Positions 23,810 through 33,784 of a stretch of 64,000 bases of DNA are shown here, piece by piece. Origin of the DNA: DATCHW01 sp963806045 (GTDB taxonomy: Bacteria > Bacteroidota > Ignavibacteria > Tepidaquicellales > Tepidaquicellaceae); contig CAWDWP010000015.1 of the NCBI GenBank assembly GCA_963806045.1, forward strand, positions 189,973 to 253,972, given 5' to 3'. How positions within the stretch are numbered: the stretch's first letter is position 1; every line of letters starts with the position of its first letter. The position numbers and the translations under genes were made by a program. The notes beneath the pieces were generated by a model. It was given only the letters and a program-made list of their open reading frames with translations, did no database searches and had not been told where the DNA came from.

Positions 23810-25564
23810 ATGTTACACAGAAAACTTAACGTTTTAATCGTTTTATTAGTACTTACGGGTATTACTTTGGTGCTTTCCGGATGTTCATCATCAAAAAAGA
23901 TGGTAGTAGCGGAAATAGGTAATGAAAAAATCACATTATATGATTTTGAGAAACAATATCTAAAAACGGTAGGAAATGTTGATTCTGCCAAAAACAAATC
24001 GATGGATGAAAAGAAGGAATTCCTTAATCTTCTGATAAAATTCAGACTTAAAGTTAAAGACGGCAAGGATAGAGGATTTTCAGAAATTCCTGAAATTAAG
24101 AATGAAATCACCGAGTTCAAGAAAAAATATATTCCTGAATTTCTAATCGATAAAGAAGTTGTCGAGCCTTATATTAAATCAGCCTATGAAAGAAAAAAAT
24201 ACGAATTAAGAACTTCTTACATTCTGATTAATATTCCCGGACAGGGAACACCCGACGATTCGATAAAAGCATATTTGAAATGCGATAGTGTCTATAAGGC
24301 ATTAAAAGATGGAAAAGATTTCCTTGAAATAGCAAGACAATTTACTGAAGACCCCGGATTTGCCAGTAACAAAGGGGATACTTATTATATCACCTCAGGA
24401 ATGGTCCCAATTGAATTTGAAGACGCAATATATGATCTTAAGGTAGGCGATTATACAAAACAACCCGTGAAAATAAACAATACGCTTTTTATTGCAAAAT
24501 TAACTGACAAGAAAAAAAGGTCTGCCGGTATTAAGCTTTCTCATATCATGCTGCAGGATAAAAGAGATAGTTTAAACAAAATTACAGATACACTTGATGC
24601 ATTTAACAGGATAAAAGACATAAAGAGTAAAATCAATAAAGATAATTTTGCTGAGCTGGCGCAGACCTATTCTGAAGACCCGGGTTCAAAAACAAGAGGA
24701 GGCGACCTGGGATTAATTGATAACAGAAGAAGACTGCCACAGGATATAGATAGCCTTGTATTTTCTCTTAAAGTAGGACAGGTTAGTGAGCCGGTTAAAT
24801 CACAATTCGGCTGGCATTTATTTTTAGTAACTGAAGAAAAAGAATTCGAATCTTATGATAAACAAAAAGAACAATTAAAAAGCGAATTCAAAAGAGGAGC
24901 TACATATAAATCAGCACGCACAAAGTATGTTGATAAAATCCGGAGTGATTATGAATTCAAATTGAATCCTCAAGGCTTAGCTTTCCTTCAAACAAAATTT
25001 GATACAACAAAAGCTTTCAGTCAGTATAATATGGATAGCCTCTTTTCTGCTCAGGATAGAACTACTTTATTAGCAACATTTAATGGCGGGGATATTAAAG
25101 TTGAAGATATGATTACTTATTTGAACACAAATAAAGATTGGGCGGGAACTGCTCCTAATGCGAGTGGAATTAAAAATGTTGTCGAGGGAACAGCTGAAGC
25201 TCCAATTTTAAATTTGGCAGCAGCAAAAGCTAATGTCGAAAAAGATGATGAATTCAACGAACTTCTGTCAGAATATGAAAATGGCCTTATAAGTTTTAGG
25301 ATTGACCAGGATGAATTATTCAGTAAGATTAAAATCACCAATGAAGAAATGGCGGCATATTTTGAGCAGAACAAGCAGAATTATACGGTAACAGACAGCA
25401 CAGGAACACATCCGAAAAATTTCGAGGATGTAAAAGCTGAAATATCCAATAAATTACAACAGGATAGGTTTAAAGATATGGAGAACAAATATGTTGAAGA
25501 TCTTAAGAAGAAATACCCTGTAAAGATAAACGAAGATGTGCTTGCAAAAGCTTTCAAAAAATAA
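23810..25564 (+). CDS. PpiC-type peptidyl-prolyl isomerase lipoprotein
   Basis: This 584-residue exported chaperone has a lipobox (LTGITLVLSGCSSS), an N-terminal SurA/PrsA-like helical region, and two parvulin domains. The first is around YILINIPGQG...GDTYYITSGMVPIEFEDAIY and the second around KLSHIMLQDKRD...GGDLGLIDNRRRLP and FGWHLFLVTE. Parvulins turn Xaa-Pro bonds and help outer-membrane and secreted proteins fold. A further helical C-terminal part ends PVKINEDVLAKAFKK. The ATG at 23810 is chosen because it starts the signal directly. It is followed by a second parvulin protein in an apparent operon. Confidence 0.9.
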   Translation: MLHRKLNVLIVLLVLTGITLVLSGCSSSKKMVVAEIGNEKITLYDFEKQYLKTVGNVDSAKNKSMDEKKEFLNLLIKFRLKVKDGKDRGFSEIPEIKNEITEFKKKYIPEFLIDKEVVEPYIKSAYERKKYELRTSYILINIPGQGTPDDSIKAYLKCDSVYKALKDGKDFLEIARQFTEDPGFASNKGDTYYITSGMVPIEFEDAIYDLKVGDYTKQPVKINNTLFIAKLTDKKKRSAGIKLSHIMLQDKRDSLNKITDTLDAFNRIKDIKSKINKDNFAELAQTYSEDPGSKTRGGDLGLIDNRRRLPQDIDSLVFSLKVGQVSEPVKSQFGWHLFLVTEEKEFESYDKQKEQLKSEFKRGATYKSARTKYVDKIRSDYEFKLNPQGLAFLQTKFDTTKAFSQYNMDSLFSAQDRTTLLATFNGGDIKVEDMITYLNTNKDWAGTAPNASGIKNVVEGTAEAPILNLAAAKANVEKDDEFNELLSEYENGLISFRIDQDELFSKIKITNEEMAAYFEQNKQNYTVTDSTGTHPKNFEDVKAEISNKLQQDRFKDMENKYVEDLKKKYPVKINEDVLAKAFKK

Positions 25565-25606
25565 TTCATTTGAAAGTGTTTTAGAATTTTTAAAGAAAAA
25601 AATAAA

Positions 25607-26896
25607 TTGCAATATATAAAATTCCTCTCAGGATTGTTTGTTTTTTTATTCCTGTCATCTTTTGCTTCTGCTCAGCAGCCGAAGGAAGGTGACAGGATTC
25701 TTGCAATTGTAGGAACTGATGTAATTCTTGAATCTGATTTTCAATACCAGATTCAATTGTATGCCCGGCAAAATCAGCTGACCCAGATAAGTCCTGCTTT
25801 AGCCCAGCAATTATTCCAACAGCTTCTCACAGAAAAGATAATACTTGCAAAAGCCGATCAGGACAGTATCACTGTTACCGAAGATGAGGTTAATCGTGAA
25901 CTTGATAATAGAATAAAATCATTGATAGAACAGTTTGGTTCTGAACAACGGGTGGAAGAAGTGTATAATATGTCTATTGGAAAGATAAAAATAACACTTA
26001 AAGATGATCTCAGGAAAAAATTAAAAGGAGATAAACTTAAAAGGCAGAAATTTGGCAGCGGTTTTAAAGCTTCCGATAAAGAGATTAGAGAATTTTATTA
26101 CTCCTACAAAGACAGTCTTCCTTCTATCGGGAAGGAATATGATTTATATCACATTTTTATTACCAGAAAAGTTACCGAAGCAGAGAAAATTTTCGCAAAA
26201 GAAAAAGCTTTAAAAATTCTCGACAGTATAAAGAACGGAGCGGATTTTTCCGAACTTGCAAAAAGAAATTCTGATGATTCTTTAAGTGCATTAGCCGGAG
26301 GAGACCTCGGGTGGGCAAAACGTGGTTCTTTTGTGAAGGAATTTGAGGAAGAACTGTACAGACTGAAAATCGGTGAAGTTTCGAACATTGTGGAAACGGA
26401 ATTCGGATACCACATTATTAAATCGATTGATAAAAAAGGTGATCTGATAAAAAGTTCACATATTCTGGTGGCTTATCCAAAATTCGAGTCATCAGATATT
26501 GAATCTATTTCATATCTGAATAAAATAAAAGCAGATATTGAAAGCGGAACAATATCATTTGAAGATGCTGCGATTAAATATTCGCAGGATATTCAGACTA
26601 ATCAAAAAGGCGGACATATTGGTTTGGTTACGGTTGATAAGCTTGACAGTAATGTTATCGAGGAATTAAAAGTATTACCCAAAGGTACTATCGGTGATCC
26701 GATGAGAATAGGAGATAAAAAGAATTACGGATATGAATTATTAAAATATACCGACATTGTCGAAGCACATAAGTTAAACCTCGAACAGGATTACGATAGA
26801 ATCAAGAGATATGCAGAATATTATAAAGAAAATACTGAATTAGAAAAATGGATTAATGAGATTAAGCAATATATTTATGTAGACGTGAAACTTTGA
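25607..26896 (+). CDS. SurA-like periplasmic chaperone/peptidyl-prolyl isomerase
   Basis: This 429-residue protein has a signal peptide (FLSGLFVFLFLSSFASAQ), then RILAIVGTDVILESDFQYQI, the opening of SurA N-domains, and two parvulin domains. The first runs through YDLYHIFI...AGGDLGWAKRGSFVKEFEE and FGYHIIKSID; the second begins IKSSHILVAYP and includes QKGGHIGLVTVDKLD. The start is a TTG at 25607 with an A-rich leader; no better ATG precedes the signal. Together with the previous gene it supplies periplasmic folding help for barrel and T9SS proteins. Confidence 0.88.
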   Translation: MQYIKFLSGLFVFLFLSSFASAQQPKEGDRILAIVGTDVILESDFQYQIQLYARQNQLTQISPALAQQLFQQLLTEKIILAKADQDSITVTEDEVNRELDNRIKSLIEQFGSEQRVEEVYNMSIGKIKITLKDDLRKKLKGDKLKRQKFGSGFKASDKEIREFYYSYKDSLPSIGKEYDLYHIFITRKVTEAEKIFAKEKALKILDSIKNGADFSELAKRNSDDSLSALAGGDLGWAKRGSFVKEFEEELYRLKIGEVSNIVETEFGYHIIKSIDKKGDLIKSSHILVAYPKFESSDIESISYLNKIKADIESGTISFEDAAIKYSQDIQTNQKGGHIGLVTVDKLDSNVIEELKVLPKGTIGDPMRIGDKKNYGYELLKYTDIVEAHKLNLEQDYDRIKRYAEYYKENTELEKWINEIKQYIYVDVKL

Positions 26897-26911
26897 TGAT
26901 ATAACCGATTT

Positions 26912-29026
26912 ATGAATTTTTTTATAAAGACCGGATATAGTATAATATTTGTAATAATATTATTAATTGTATCGGTCTTTTTTACATATATCGCTTACAG
27001 AAACACCACGGTTCTGAACCCTCAGAAATCAATCTTAAGAATTCTGCGGTTTACTTCTGTATTTTTAATACTGTATCTGCTCTTATCTCCTTTTTTATAT
27101 ATAATAAAAAGCTATGTAAGCAAGCCTCTGAATATTATTTTAGTAGATAATTCATTGAGTATGAAAATCGGAAATAAAATTTCCGATGAGAAGAAATATT
27201 TAGCTGAAAATATTAAACATTATTTTGCAGGTAATACTGAAAACATAATTTTTTCATTCTCCAACGGATTGACTCAGCAAATTAATAATTCAGAAATCGA
27301 TTCAATAAAATTTGATGGTTTAAATAATTCCGAAACGAATATCTCTCAGGCATTAGAGGAAATTGTTAAAAGATTTCCGGACAGGAATATCGCTGCAATA
27401 AATATAATATCTGATGGTATATTTAACAGCGGAGGAAACCCGGTCAATCAGGGAAAACTTACTAATGCTGCTTTTAATTACTATCTGATAGGAGATACAA
27501 TACAAAAAAAAGATGTTGTTCTGGAAGCTATTAATTTTAATAAAAATGTTTACATTGAGAGCTCTACCCCGATTATTGCAAATTTAAGTTCATATGGTTA
27601 TAACAAACCGGTTAGTGTTAATTTATATGAAGATAATTCACTAATAGATACAAAAATCATCAACACTAATGAGAATGAAAGTAAATACAAAGTTGAGTTT
27701 AATGTTTCCTCCCCGGTGGAAGCAATTAAAAAATATAAAATTGAAATTGAACCTCAATCAGATGAAATTACGACTCAAAATAATTCAGAGGAATTTATTA
27801 TCAAGTTTCTTAATAATAAATTAAAAATATTAGTTTTGTCGGGAGGACCCGGTGCTGACTTTGCTTATCTTGCACAGGAGATTAAAAAGATAAATAATAT
27901 TGAAGCTAAGTTTCTGACTCAAAAATCCGCTAATGAATTTTATGAAGGAGCCCCGGATAATTTTAACGACTATCAGGTTTTTATACTTTCGGATTTTCCA
28001 ACATCAGTAACAAATCCGGGAATAATAACCGGATTGAAAGAAAAATTATCTAAAAGAAACAGTTCCCTTTTCTTTATAGCCGGCAGGAATACTGATTATG
28101 AAAAACTTTCGCTGATTGATGAATTTCTCCCATTTTCAACATCAGCAAATAATATTTCCGAGATACGCTCGTCAGTATATTCAGTAACTAATTTAAATGA
28201 AGAATTAAAAAATTTTAAATCCCTTAACTCTGTGAACAGTTTTCCTGAAGTTTACAGGACCTCGTCGGTAATTTCCATAAAGCCTCAAACAGAGACTGTG
28301 TTGTTGTTTTCAAATAATCACGACCCGGCATTGATGATAAGCAGCACTAATACGAACAGGTCTGCAGCGATTCTTTTCTATGGATTCTATAAATGGAGGT
28401 TGAACCCAAATAGTACCAGTTCAGATCAGGTCCTTAACTCTATCTTATCAGGAACTATTCTTTCTATCACAGATAAGGAAAAAACAAATAAATTTTTTAT
28501 TGAGACTACTAAGCAGATTTATTCACCTTATGAAGATGTAATCTTCAATGCAGCTATCTCTGATCCCGAAGCAAGTTTATCAGGGAAAATAAGGGTAAGA
28601 ATTTATAATGATAAATATGACAAAGAAATTGAACTCGAGAAAAAAGAAAATTCAAATTTTTACGGTAAAGATAAAATAACTAATGCAGGAGAATACACTT
28701 ATGCTGCAGAACTCATAACAAACGGAATAGTTCTGGAGAAAACAGTAAACAAATTCATTATCGGAGATGACAAAAAAGAATACAGAGAAACCCGTTCTGA
28801 TGCCGGAGTATTAAACCAGTTAGCTTCTATCAAAGGCGGAGTGAAGTTAAACAATTTGAGCGGAAATGAGATTGAAAAAGTAATTGAAAGTTCAGGTAAT
28901 AATTCTTCAGAGACAAAAGAATACAATATAAAAGATTATTTTAACAGTAACATATATTATCTAATTATTATTATTATTTTACTGTCGGCAGAATGGATTT
29001 TACGGAAAAGAAATAATCTCCCCTGA
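26912..29026 (+). CDS. Membrane-anchored protein with a VWA-like domain
   Basis: The 704-residue product has two N-terminal membrane helices (IIFVIILLIVSVFFTYIAYR; VFLILYLLLSPFLYIIK), a von Willebrand A-like domain beginning NIILVDNSLSMKIG with the DxSxS metal site, a long extracytoplasmic part with a segment (KLKILVLSGGPGADFAYLAQ) resembling a class I glutamine amidotransferase-like fold, and one C-terminal helix (YYLIIIIILLSAEWIL). This layout is common for uncharacterised Bacteroidetes/Ignavibacteria proteins related to BatA-like proteins. It follows the SurA-like gene by 15 bases, so it may belong to the same envelope operon. Its function is unknown. Confidence 0.75.
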   Translation: MNFFIKTGYSIIFVIILLIVSVFFTYIAYRNTTVLNPQKSILRILRFTSVFLILYLLLSPFLYIIKSYVSKPLNIILVDNSLSMKIGNKISDEKKYLAENIKHYFAGNTENIIFSFSNGLTQQINNSEIDSIKFDGLNNSETNISQALEEIVKRFPDRNIAAINIISDGIFNSGGNPVNQGKLTNAAFNYYLIGDTIQKKDVVLEAINFNKNVYIESSTPIIANLSSYGYNKPVSVNLYEDNSLIDTKIINTNENESKYKVEFNVSSPVEAIKKYKIEIEPQSDEITTQNNSEEFIIKFLNNKLKILVLSGGPGADFAYLAQEIKKINNIEAKFLTQKSANEFYEGAPDNFNDYQVFILSDFPTSVTNPGIITGLKEKLSKRNSSLFFIAGRNTDYEKLSLIDEFLPFSTSANNISEIRSSVYSVTNLNEELKNFKSLNSVNSFPEVYRTSSVISIKPQTETVLLFSNNHDPALMISSTNTNRSAAILFYGFYKWRLNPNSTSSDQVLNSILSGTILSITDKEKTNKFFIETTKQIYSPYEDVIFNAAISDPEASLSGKIRVRIYNDKYDKEIELEKKENSNFYGKDKITNAGEYTYAAELITNGIVLEKTVNKFIIGDDKKEYRETRSDAGVLNQLASIKGGVKLNNLSGNEIEKVIESSGNNSSETKEYNIKDYFNSNIYYLIIIIILLSAEWILRKRNNLP

Positions 29027-29082
29027 ATGTTTTACATATTTAATAATTTTATTATTATTTATATTTATAATCAGGATTAACT

Positions 29083-30363
29083 ATGAAAAGGTCAGCATAC
29101 ATATTATTTTTTACTTTCATTTTAATTTCTTCCGGTTATTCTCAGCAGTTTTGGACTAAAAAAACTCCCCCCACTTCAATGAATCTGAAGATGGTTGCCT
29201 ATTCTGATACAAATAAAATCTGGGTGTGCGGTGATTCCGGCACTGTATTGCATTCAACTAACGGAGGCAACAACTGGACTCTCCAGGCTACCAGAGTACT
29301 TGAGAATATTCATTATATTTATTTCCTGAACGAAAGACTGGGCTGGGCATTATCCTGGCTTACGACAGCACCTCCTTATGGAACCAGAATTTTAAAAACA
29401 ACGAATGGGGGGTTGAACTGGTCAAATTATGTTTATGCAACGGAGAATGTTTTTTTAAATACCATAGTATTCTTAGATTCTTTAGAAGGATGGCTTGGAG
29501 GATATCCCGGTGGAATACAACACTCTACAGACGGAGGCATAAACTGGACTCAGGCATCAACTGACTCAAATGCAGTTGCAGGTTTTCCTGTTAAATCATT
29601 TACTTTTTATAATAAGCGATTAGGATTTGCCTGCGGGGGATTTATGGATCTTGCAGGTGTTGTTTGGAGAACTACAAATTTCGGAGCAAAATGGTCTTCT
29701 CTTGGCGTATCACCGGAACCTCTTGTAAAAATGGCAATCACAGATTCGCTCCATATATTTGGCGTCGGAGGTGATTTTGAATTTGGTCCGGGCCTGGTTA
29801 AATCCAATAACGGCGGAACTAACTGGTCTTATAAAACATTTGCATTATTCGGAATACCCTCCACTATTGCTTTTAGAACTAATTCCGAATGCTGGGTTCC
29901 GATTCCGGCTCTTCGAAGGTTCCTTTTCTCTACAGATACATTAGAATCCTGGTCTGAAATTGCAACTCCGGACAGCATTAATGTAACTGATATTGTTTTT
30001 ATAAATTACAGAAACGGTTATTGCATAGGTGATACGGGTTCTTTATATAAATTCAATCCGAATGCTACTTCAGTTAATAATTTTAATACCGAAATTCCAA
30101 CATCATATAATTTATTCCAGAATTACCCTAATCCTTTTAATCCTTCAACTAAAATAAAATACCAGATACCTTTTTCGGGAGTAGTGAAGATTTCTGTGTT
30201 TGATGTGTTGGGTAGAGAAATATATGTGCTGTTAAATCAATACACACAAGCCGGGACAAATGAAACACAATGGAATGCTGCTAACTTCTCATCAGGAATT
30301 TATTTTTACAGGATAACGGTGAACGAATACACTTCTTCAAAGACTATGATGCTCTTAAAGTAA
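29083..30363 (+). CDS. T9SS-sorted YCF48-like beta-propeller protein
   Basis: This 426-residue secreted protein has a signal peptide (MKRSAYILFFTFILISSGYS) and about six BNR/YCF48-type blades (STNGGNNWT, TTNGGLNWSNY, STDGGINWTQ, SNNGGTNWSY). A C-terminal T9SS sorting domain follows: NLFQNYPNPFNPSTKIKY, DVLGREIYVLL, GIYFYRITVN and a closing MMLLK. Surface attachment or release by the T9SS is expected; the ligand of the propeller is unknown. Confidence 0.88.
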   Translation: MKRSAYILFFTFILISSGYSQQFWTKKTPPTSMNLKMVAYSDTNKIWVCGDSGTVLHSTNGGNNWTLQATRVLENIHYIYFLNERLGWALSWLTTAPPYGTRILKTTNGGLNWSNYVYATENVFLNTIVFLDSLEGWLGGYPGGIQHSTDGGINWTQASTDSNAVAGFPVKSFTFYNKRLGFACGGFMDLAGVVWRTTNFGAKWSSLGVSPEPLVKMAITDSLHIFGVGGDFEFGPGLVKSNNGGTNWSYKTFALFGIPSTIAFRTNSECWVPIPALRRFLFSTDTLESWSEIATPDSINVTDIVFINYRNGYCIGDTGSLYKFNPNATSVNNFNTEIPTSYNLFQNYPNPFNPSTKIKYQIPFSGVVKISVFDVLGREIYVLLNQYTQAGTNETQWNAANFSSGIYFYRITVNEYTSSKTMMLLK

Positions 30364-30409
30364 TAATCTTCAGTTTTATATTGGAAATAAAAAAATAGTC
30401 GGCACGATA

Positions 30410-30658
30410 TCAGGAAGAATTATATAATTCAACAATTCTATCCGTCAATAATATTTTATAATAGCAGGAAATAAAATCAGCAAAAAGAGTTTTTTCTTTT
30501 AGCTTTAGCAAATCTGAAGTAACATTGTTTTCCCTTGTCGAAATAACAAAAGATATTGCTGTTTTCTCTCTCCCCGTCTGATATTGCCGGTTAAGTGGCA
30601 CTGAAAAGTTTAAAACCAGTATCAGGATGACAGTAAATATGATTTTTTTAATTTCCAT
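30410..30658 (-). CDS. Small exported hypothetical protein
   Basis: This 82-residue reading frame starts with a convincing hydrophobic N-terminus (MEIKKIIFTVILILVLNFSV) followed by a polar region of about 60 residues without known motifs. I do not recognise it. It sits alone in the 450-base gap between a T9SS gene and an aldo/keto reductase. It could be a real small secreted protein, a remnant of a longer gene, or chance; the signal-like start is the only support. Confidence 0.35.
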   Translation of the reverse strand: MEIKKIIFTVILILVLNFSVPLNRQYQTGREKTAISFVISTRENNVTSDLLKLKEKTLFADFISCYYKILLTDRIVELYNSS

Positions 30659-30814
30659 TTATTAAAGATATAATTTTTTTATTAAATAATAAAGGACTGG
30701 AGGTTATAAACTCCGATATTTCTTTTATTTAATTCAGTTAATATTTCAAAACCATTTACGAGTTTTATTTGTTTAGATTTACAACACTTATAATTAATTA
30801 ATTCTTATAGTTTT

Positions 30815-31801
30815 ATGGAAAAAAGAAAACTCGGAACTCAGGGATTGGAAGTCTCCTCCATAGGTCTTGGCTGCATGGGTATGTCTGAATTCTATGGAAC
30901 AAGTGACAAAAAGGAAAGCCTTCGTACTCTTCATCGTGCACTGGAACTCGGAATAGATTTCCTCGATACTGCTGATTCCTACGGTCCTTTCAAAAACGAA
31001 GAACTTTTGGGAACATTCCTTAAAGGAAGACGCAATCAAATCAAACTCGCAACGAAATTCGGAATTAAACGATCAGGTGATATGACGGAAAGAAACATAG
31101 ATGGAAGTCCGGACTATGTCCGGGCAGCTTGTGAGGCTTCGCTCAAACGCCTGAATACGGATTACATTGATTTGTATTATCTTCATCGGGTAGATTCTAA
31201 TGTACCGATTGAGGAAACAGTGGGTGCAATGTCACAACTTGTCAAATCCGGCAAAGTAAAATATATCGGACTATCCGAAGCAAGTACGAATACTATAAAA
31301 CGTGCGCATAAGATACATCCTCTGTCTGCTCTTCAATCTGAATATTCACTGTGGACAAGAGATGTGGAAGAAGATATTTTAACTACACTTCGCAGCCTTG
31401 GCATAGGGTTAGTTGCTTACAGTCCTCTCGGCAGAGGATTTCTTACTGGAAACATAAAAAATTCTGACGATCTGGCTGAAGATGATTTCCGAAGATATAC
31501 ACCAAGATTTGTCGGAGAACATTTTAAAAAAAACCTTTCTCTTCTCAGAAAAATTGAAACTTTTGCCAACCGTAAAAGATGCACACCTGCGCAATTAGCG
31601 CTCGCATGGGTACTGGCGCAGGGAAAGGACATCGTTCCAATACCGGGAACCAAGCGCGTAAAATTTCTCGAAGATAATTCAGGTGCTCTTAGAATAAAAT
31701 TATCTAAAGAAGAGATGATGGAAATTGACGGAATTTTTCCGAAAAATGTTGCGGCAGGTTTGAGATATCCCGAAGCATCTATGAAATTTCTTAATAACTA
31801 A
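30815..31801 (+). CDS. Aldo/keto reductase
   Basis: This 328-residue NADPH-dependent oxidoreductase follows the AKR family: KLGTQGLEVSSIGLGCMGMS at the start, the catalytic Asp and Tyr in DTADSYGPFKNEELLG, Lys in ATKFGIK, His in YYLHRVD, and the cofactor-binding VPIPGTKRVKFLEDN near the end. It resembles the AKR13-type subgroup often annotated by its similarity to plant reductases. The carbonyl substrate cannot be told. A bidirectional terminator follows immediately. Confidence 0.94.
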   Translation: MEKRKLGTQGLEVSSIGLGCMGMSEFYGTSDKKESLRTLHRALELGIDFLDTADSYGPFKNEELLGTFLKGRRNQIKLATKFGIKRSGDMTERNIDGSPDYVRAACEASLKRLNTDYIDLYYLHRVDSNVPIEETVGAMSQLVKSGKVKYIGLSEASTNTIKRAHKIHPLSALQSEYSLWTRDVEEDILTTLRSLGIGLVAYSPLGRGFLTGNIKNSDDLAEDDFRRYTPRFVGEHFKKNLSLLRKIETFANRKRCTPAQLALAWVLAQGKDIVPIPGTKRVKFLEDNSGALRIKLSKEEMMEIDGIFPKNVAAGLRYPEASMKFLNN

Positions 31802-31802
31802 A

Positions 31803-31831
31803 CCCATATCCGGGTTTTTAAGGGATATGGG
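31803..31831. terminator. Bidirectional terminator between convergent genes
   Basis: Perfect 9-base arms CCCATATCC and GGATATGGG with an 11-base loop lie directly after the aldo/keto reductase stop and 16 bases beyond the end of the convergent serine hydrolase gene. Confidence 0.7.
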
Positions 31832-31847
31832 CTTAACTAAATAAATT

Positions 31848-33623
31848 CTATTTCTTTTTTGCTTTAAAAACGCCATTTGGCTGATTAAAAACTGCTTCAG
31901 TTATTTTGCCGTCTTCTTCAGTAAATTTTAAGCTGTAACCATCCAGATTTTTTAGGTTGAATTCATTATTCCCAATTGGTACTAATTCATAAACCGGCTG
32001 ACCGGGAACTACGGCTGTCAGTGTGGTTGGATTCCTCAAAGATATCGTTATTACTGTCCCCATGATTTCATATTCACCTGTAAATTTTTGCAAACTCACC
32101 TCATCAAGTTTTTTCACATCTACGGCACGCTTGAATTCAATATCCTTCACACCATCCTGCAATGGCATTGTAAATCTGTCAATTTCACCTTTTGTATTCG
32201 TTAAAAAAGTTAATTTAAGTTTCGGTATTAATCCATCTTCAACAGTTTCAAAAATATCATAATGATAATGATTCAATTTCCCTTTCATGGAATGGAAATC
32301 CCCTACAAGCTCATTATCTTCCATTAAAATATTAACGTTTCCATAACCCGGGTTTTCAAATTTCCCCGTATAAGACTCGAGTGGATGGGACGGACTTGTT
32401 CCTTCTACCTGATTGGGGTCTTTTTTATCTTTTTCATCCTTCATAGCTTCCTTCATTTTCCTGATATCTGCAATTAATTTCTGATTCCAGTCTATTTCAC
32501 TTAAACCCAGCACTCTATCAATTGCATAGTTCCTGACGACAGAAGGAAAAGAAGTTCCATCCATATTAGTCAGTACAACTATTCCTGCACTGTCTCTGGG
32601 CAGCAGGCAAACCGAAGCTGAGAATCCGTCAATGTTTCCTCCGTGTTCAACCCTGAGATGACCTCTGTAAGATGTTATCATCCATCCCATTCCATATGAA
32701 CTATAGAAAACTTCATCGCTCATACCACCCGGTATAACCATTTGCGGAGTGTGCGTTTGCGATAAAGTGCCATCCGAAATTATTTGTTTATCATTAAACT
32801 TACCTCCGTTTATTTGCAGCATTACCCAGTTTGACATATCGGTAACATTCGAATTTATAGAACCTGCAGGACCCATAGCGTCGATGCTTCTGAATGGTAT
32901 TTCGTTTACAACATCTTTCACTTCTCTATAGGGCTTCGAATAATCTGTAGATTTCTGCGATTCATAAATAGAAAAATTTGTGGATTTCATATTTAACGGG
33001 TCAAGAATTTTACTCTTCACAAAATTTTCCCAGCTTACACCGCTTACTTTTTCTACAAGATATCCAGCTGCAGCAAACATTCCATTCTGATACTGCCACA
33101 CTTCCCTGAATCCATGACTTGGTTCCAGATATCTCAATCTTTCTATCATATCTTTTCTCGGAATATCGTCTGCTCCGTACCATGCAAAGTCGTGTCTGGG
33201 CAATCCCGACCTGTGGCAAAGCAAATCTCTTGCAGTTATATGCTCGGTTACATAATTATCAAATAATTTAAATTCGGGCATATAATCAATCACAGGTTTA
33301 TCTAAATCTAGTTTACTTTCGTCAACAAGCAGGCATACTGCCGCAGATGTAAATGCCTTTGTGCAGGAACCGATTGCAAATAATGTGTTTTCCGTAACGG
33401 GCAATTGATTCTTTACATCCCGATATCCAAATCCTTTTATAAATATAACTTTCCCGTTCTTCACAATCGCTACAGCACAACCCTGAAGATTCCAGTCCTT
33501 CATTGCTTTTTCAACATATTGCTCAAATCCGTCAAGCTTTACATCTTCGTTAATCTGTGGAAATGATTGCGATGAAAGAACTAAAAGGATTAATACTGCG
33601 AAAATTTTAATATAGTTTTTCAT
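31848..33623 (-). CDS. Serine hydrolase, beta-lactamase class C family
   Basis: This 591-residue exported enzyme has a signal peptide (IFAVLILLVLSSQSFPQ) and a class C beta-lactamase/DD-peptidase fold. The nucleophile motif is SCTK (AIGSCTKAFTSAAVCLL), the Tyr motif is YQN in VWQYQNGMFAA, and the third motif is HGG (VEHGGNIDGFSA). After residue 380 a C-terminal DUF3471-type domain (ESYTGKFENPGYG, then FTGEYEIMG) follows. The substrate may be a peptide, ester or lactam; family members range from esterases to D-aminopeptidases. Length fits the two-domain version. Confidence 0.92.
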   Translation of the reverse strand: MKNYIKIFAVLILLVLSSQSFPQINEDVKLDGFEQYVEKAMKDWNLQGCAVAIVKNGKVIFIKGFGYRDVKNQLPVTENTLFAIGSCTKAFTSAAVCLLVDESKLDLDKPVIDYMPEFKLFDNYVTEHITARDLLCHRSGLPRHDFAWYGADDIPRKDMIERLRYLEPSHGFREVWQYQNGMFAAAGYLVEKVSGVSWENFVKSKILDPLNMKSTNFSIYESQKSTDYSKPYREVKDVVNEIPFRSIDAMGPAGSINSNVTDMSNWVMLQINGGKFNDKQIISDGTLSQTHTPQMVIPGGMSDEVFYSSYGMGWMITSYRGHLRVEHGGNIDGFSASVCLLPRDSAGIVVLTNMDGTSFPSVVRNYAIDRVLGLSEIDWNQKLIADIRKMKEAMKDEKDKKDPNQVEGTSPSHPLESYTGKFENPGYGNVNILMEDNELVGDFHSMKGKLNHYHYDIFETVEDGLIPKLKLTFLTNTKGEIDRFTMPLQDGVKDIEFKRAVDVKKLDEVSLQKFTGEYEIMGTVITISLRNPTTLTAVVPGQPVYELVPIGNNEFNLKNLDGYSLKFTEEDGKITEAVFNQPNGVFKAKKK

Positions 33624-33784
33624 ATGATATAATAATATTAATAGGTTAATAGATTAGACGCATTAATATAAATTTTGTTGCAAATAATGTTATAATAATC
33701 ATTTAACTTATCAATTCAATAATACTTTTATATATTAAATAATAATAAAAAATGCCATATTTTAAAAAATATAAATATACTATA

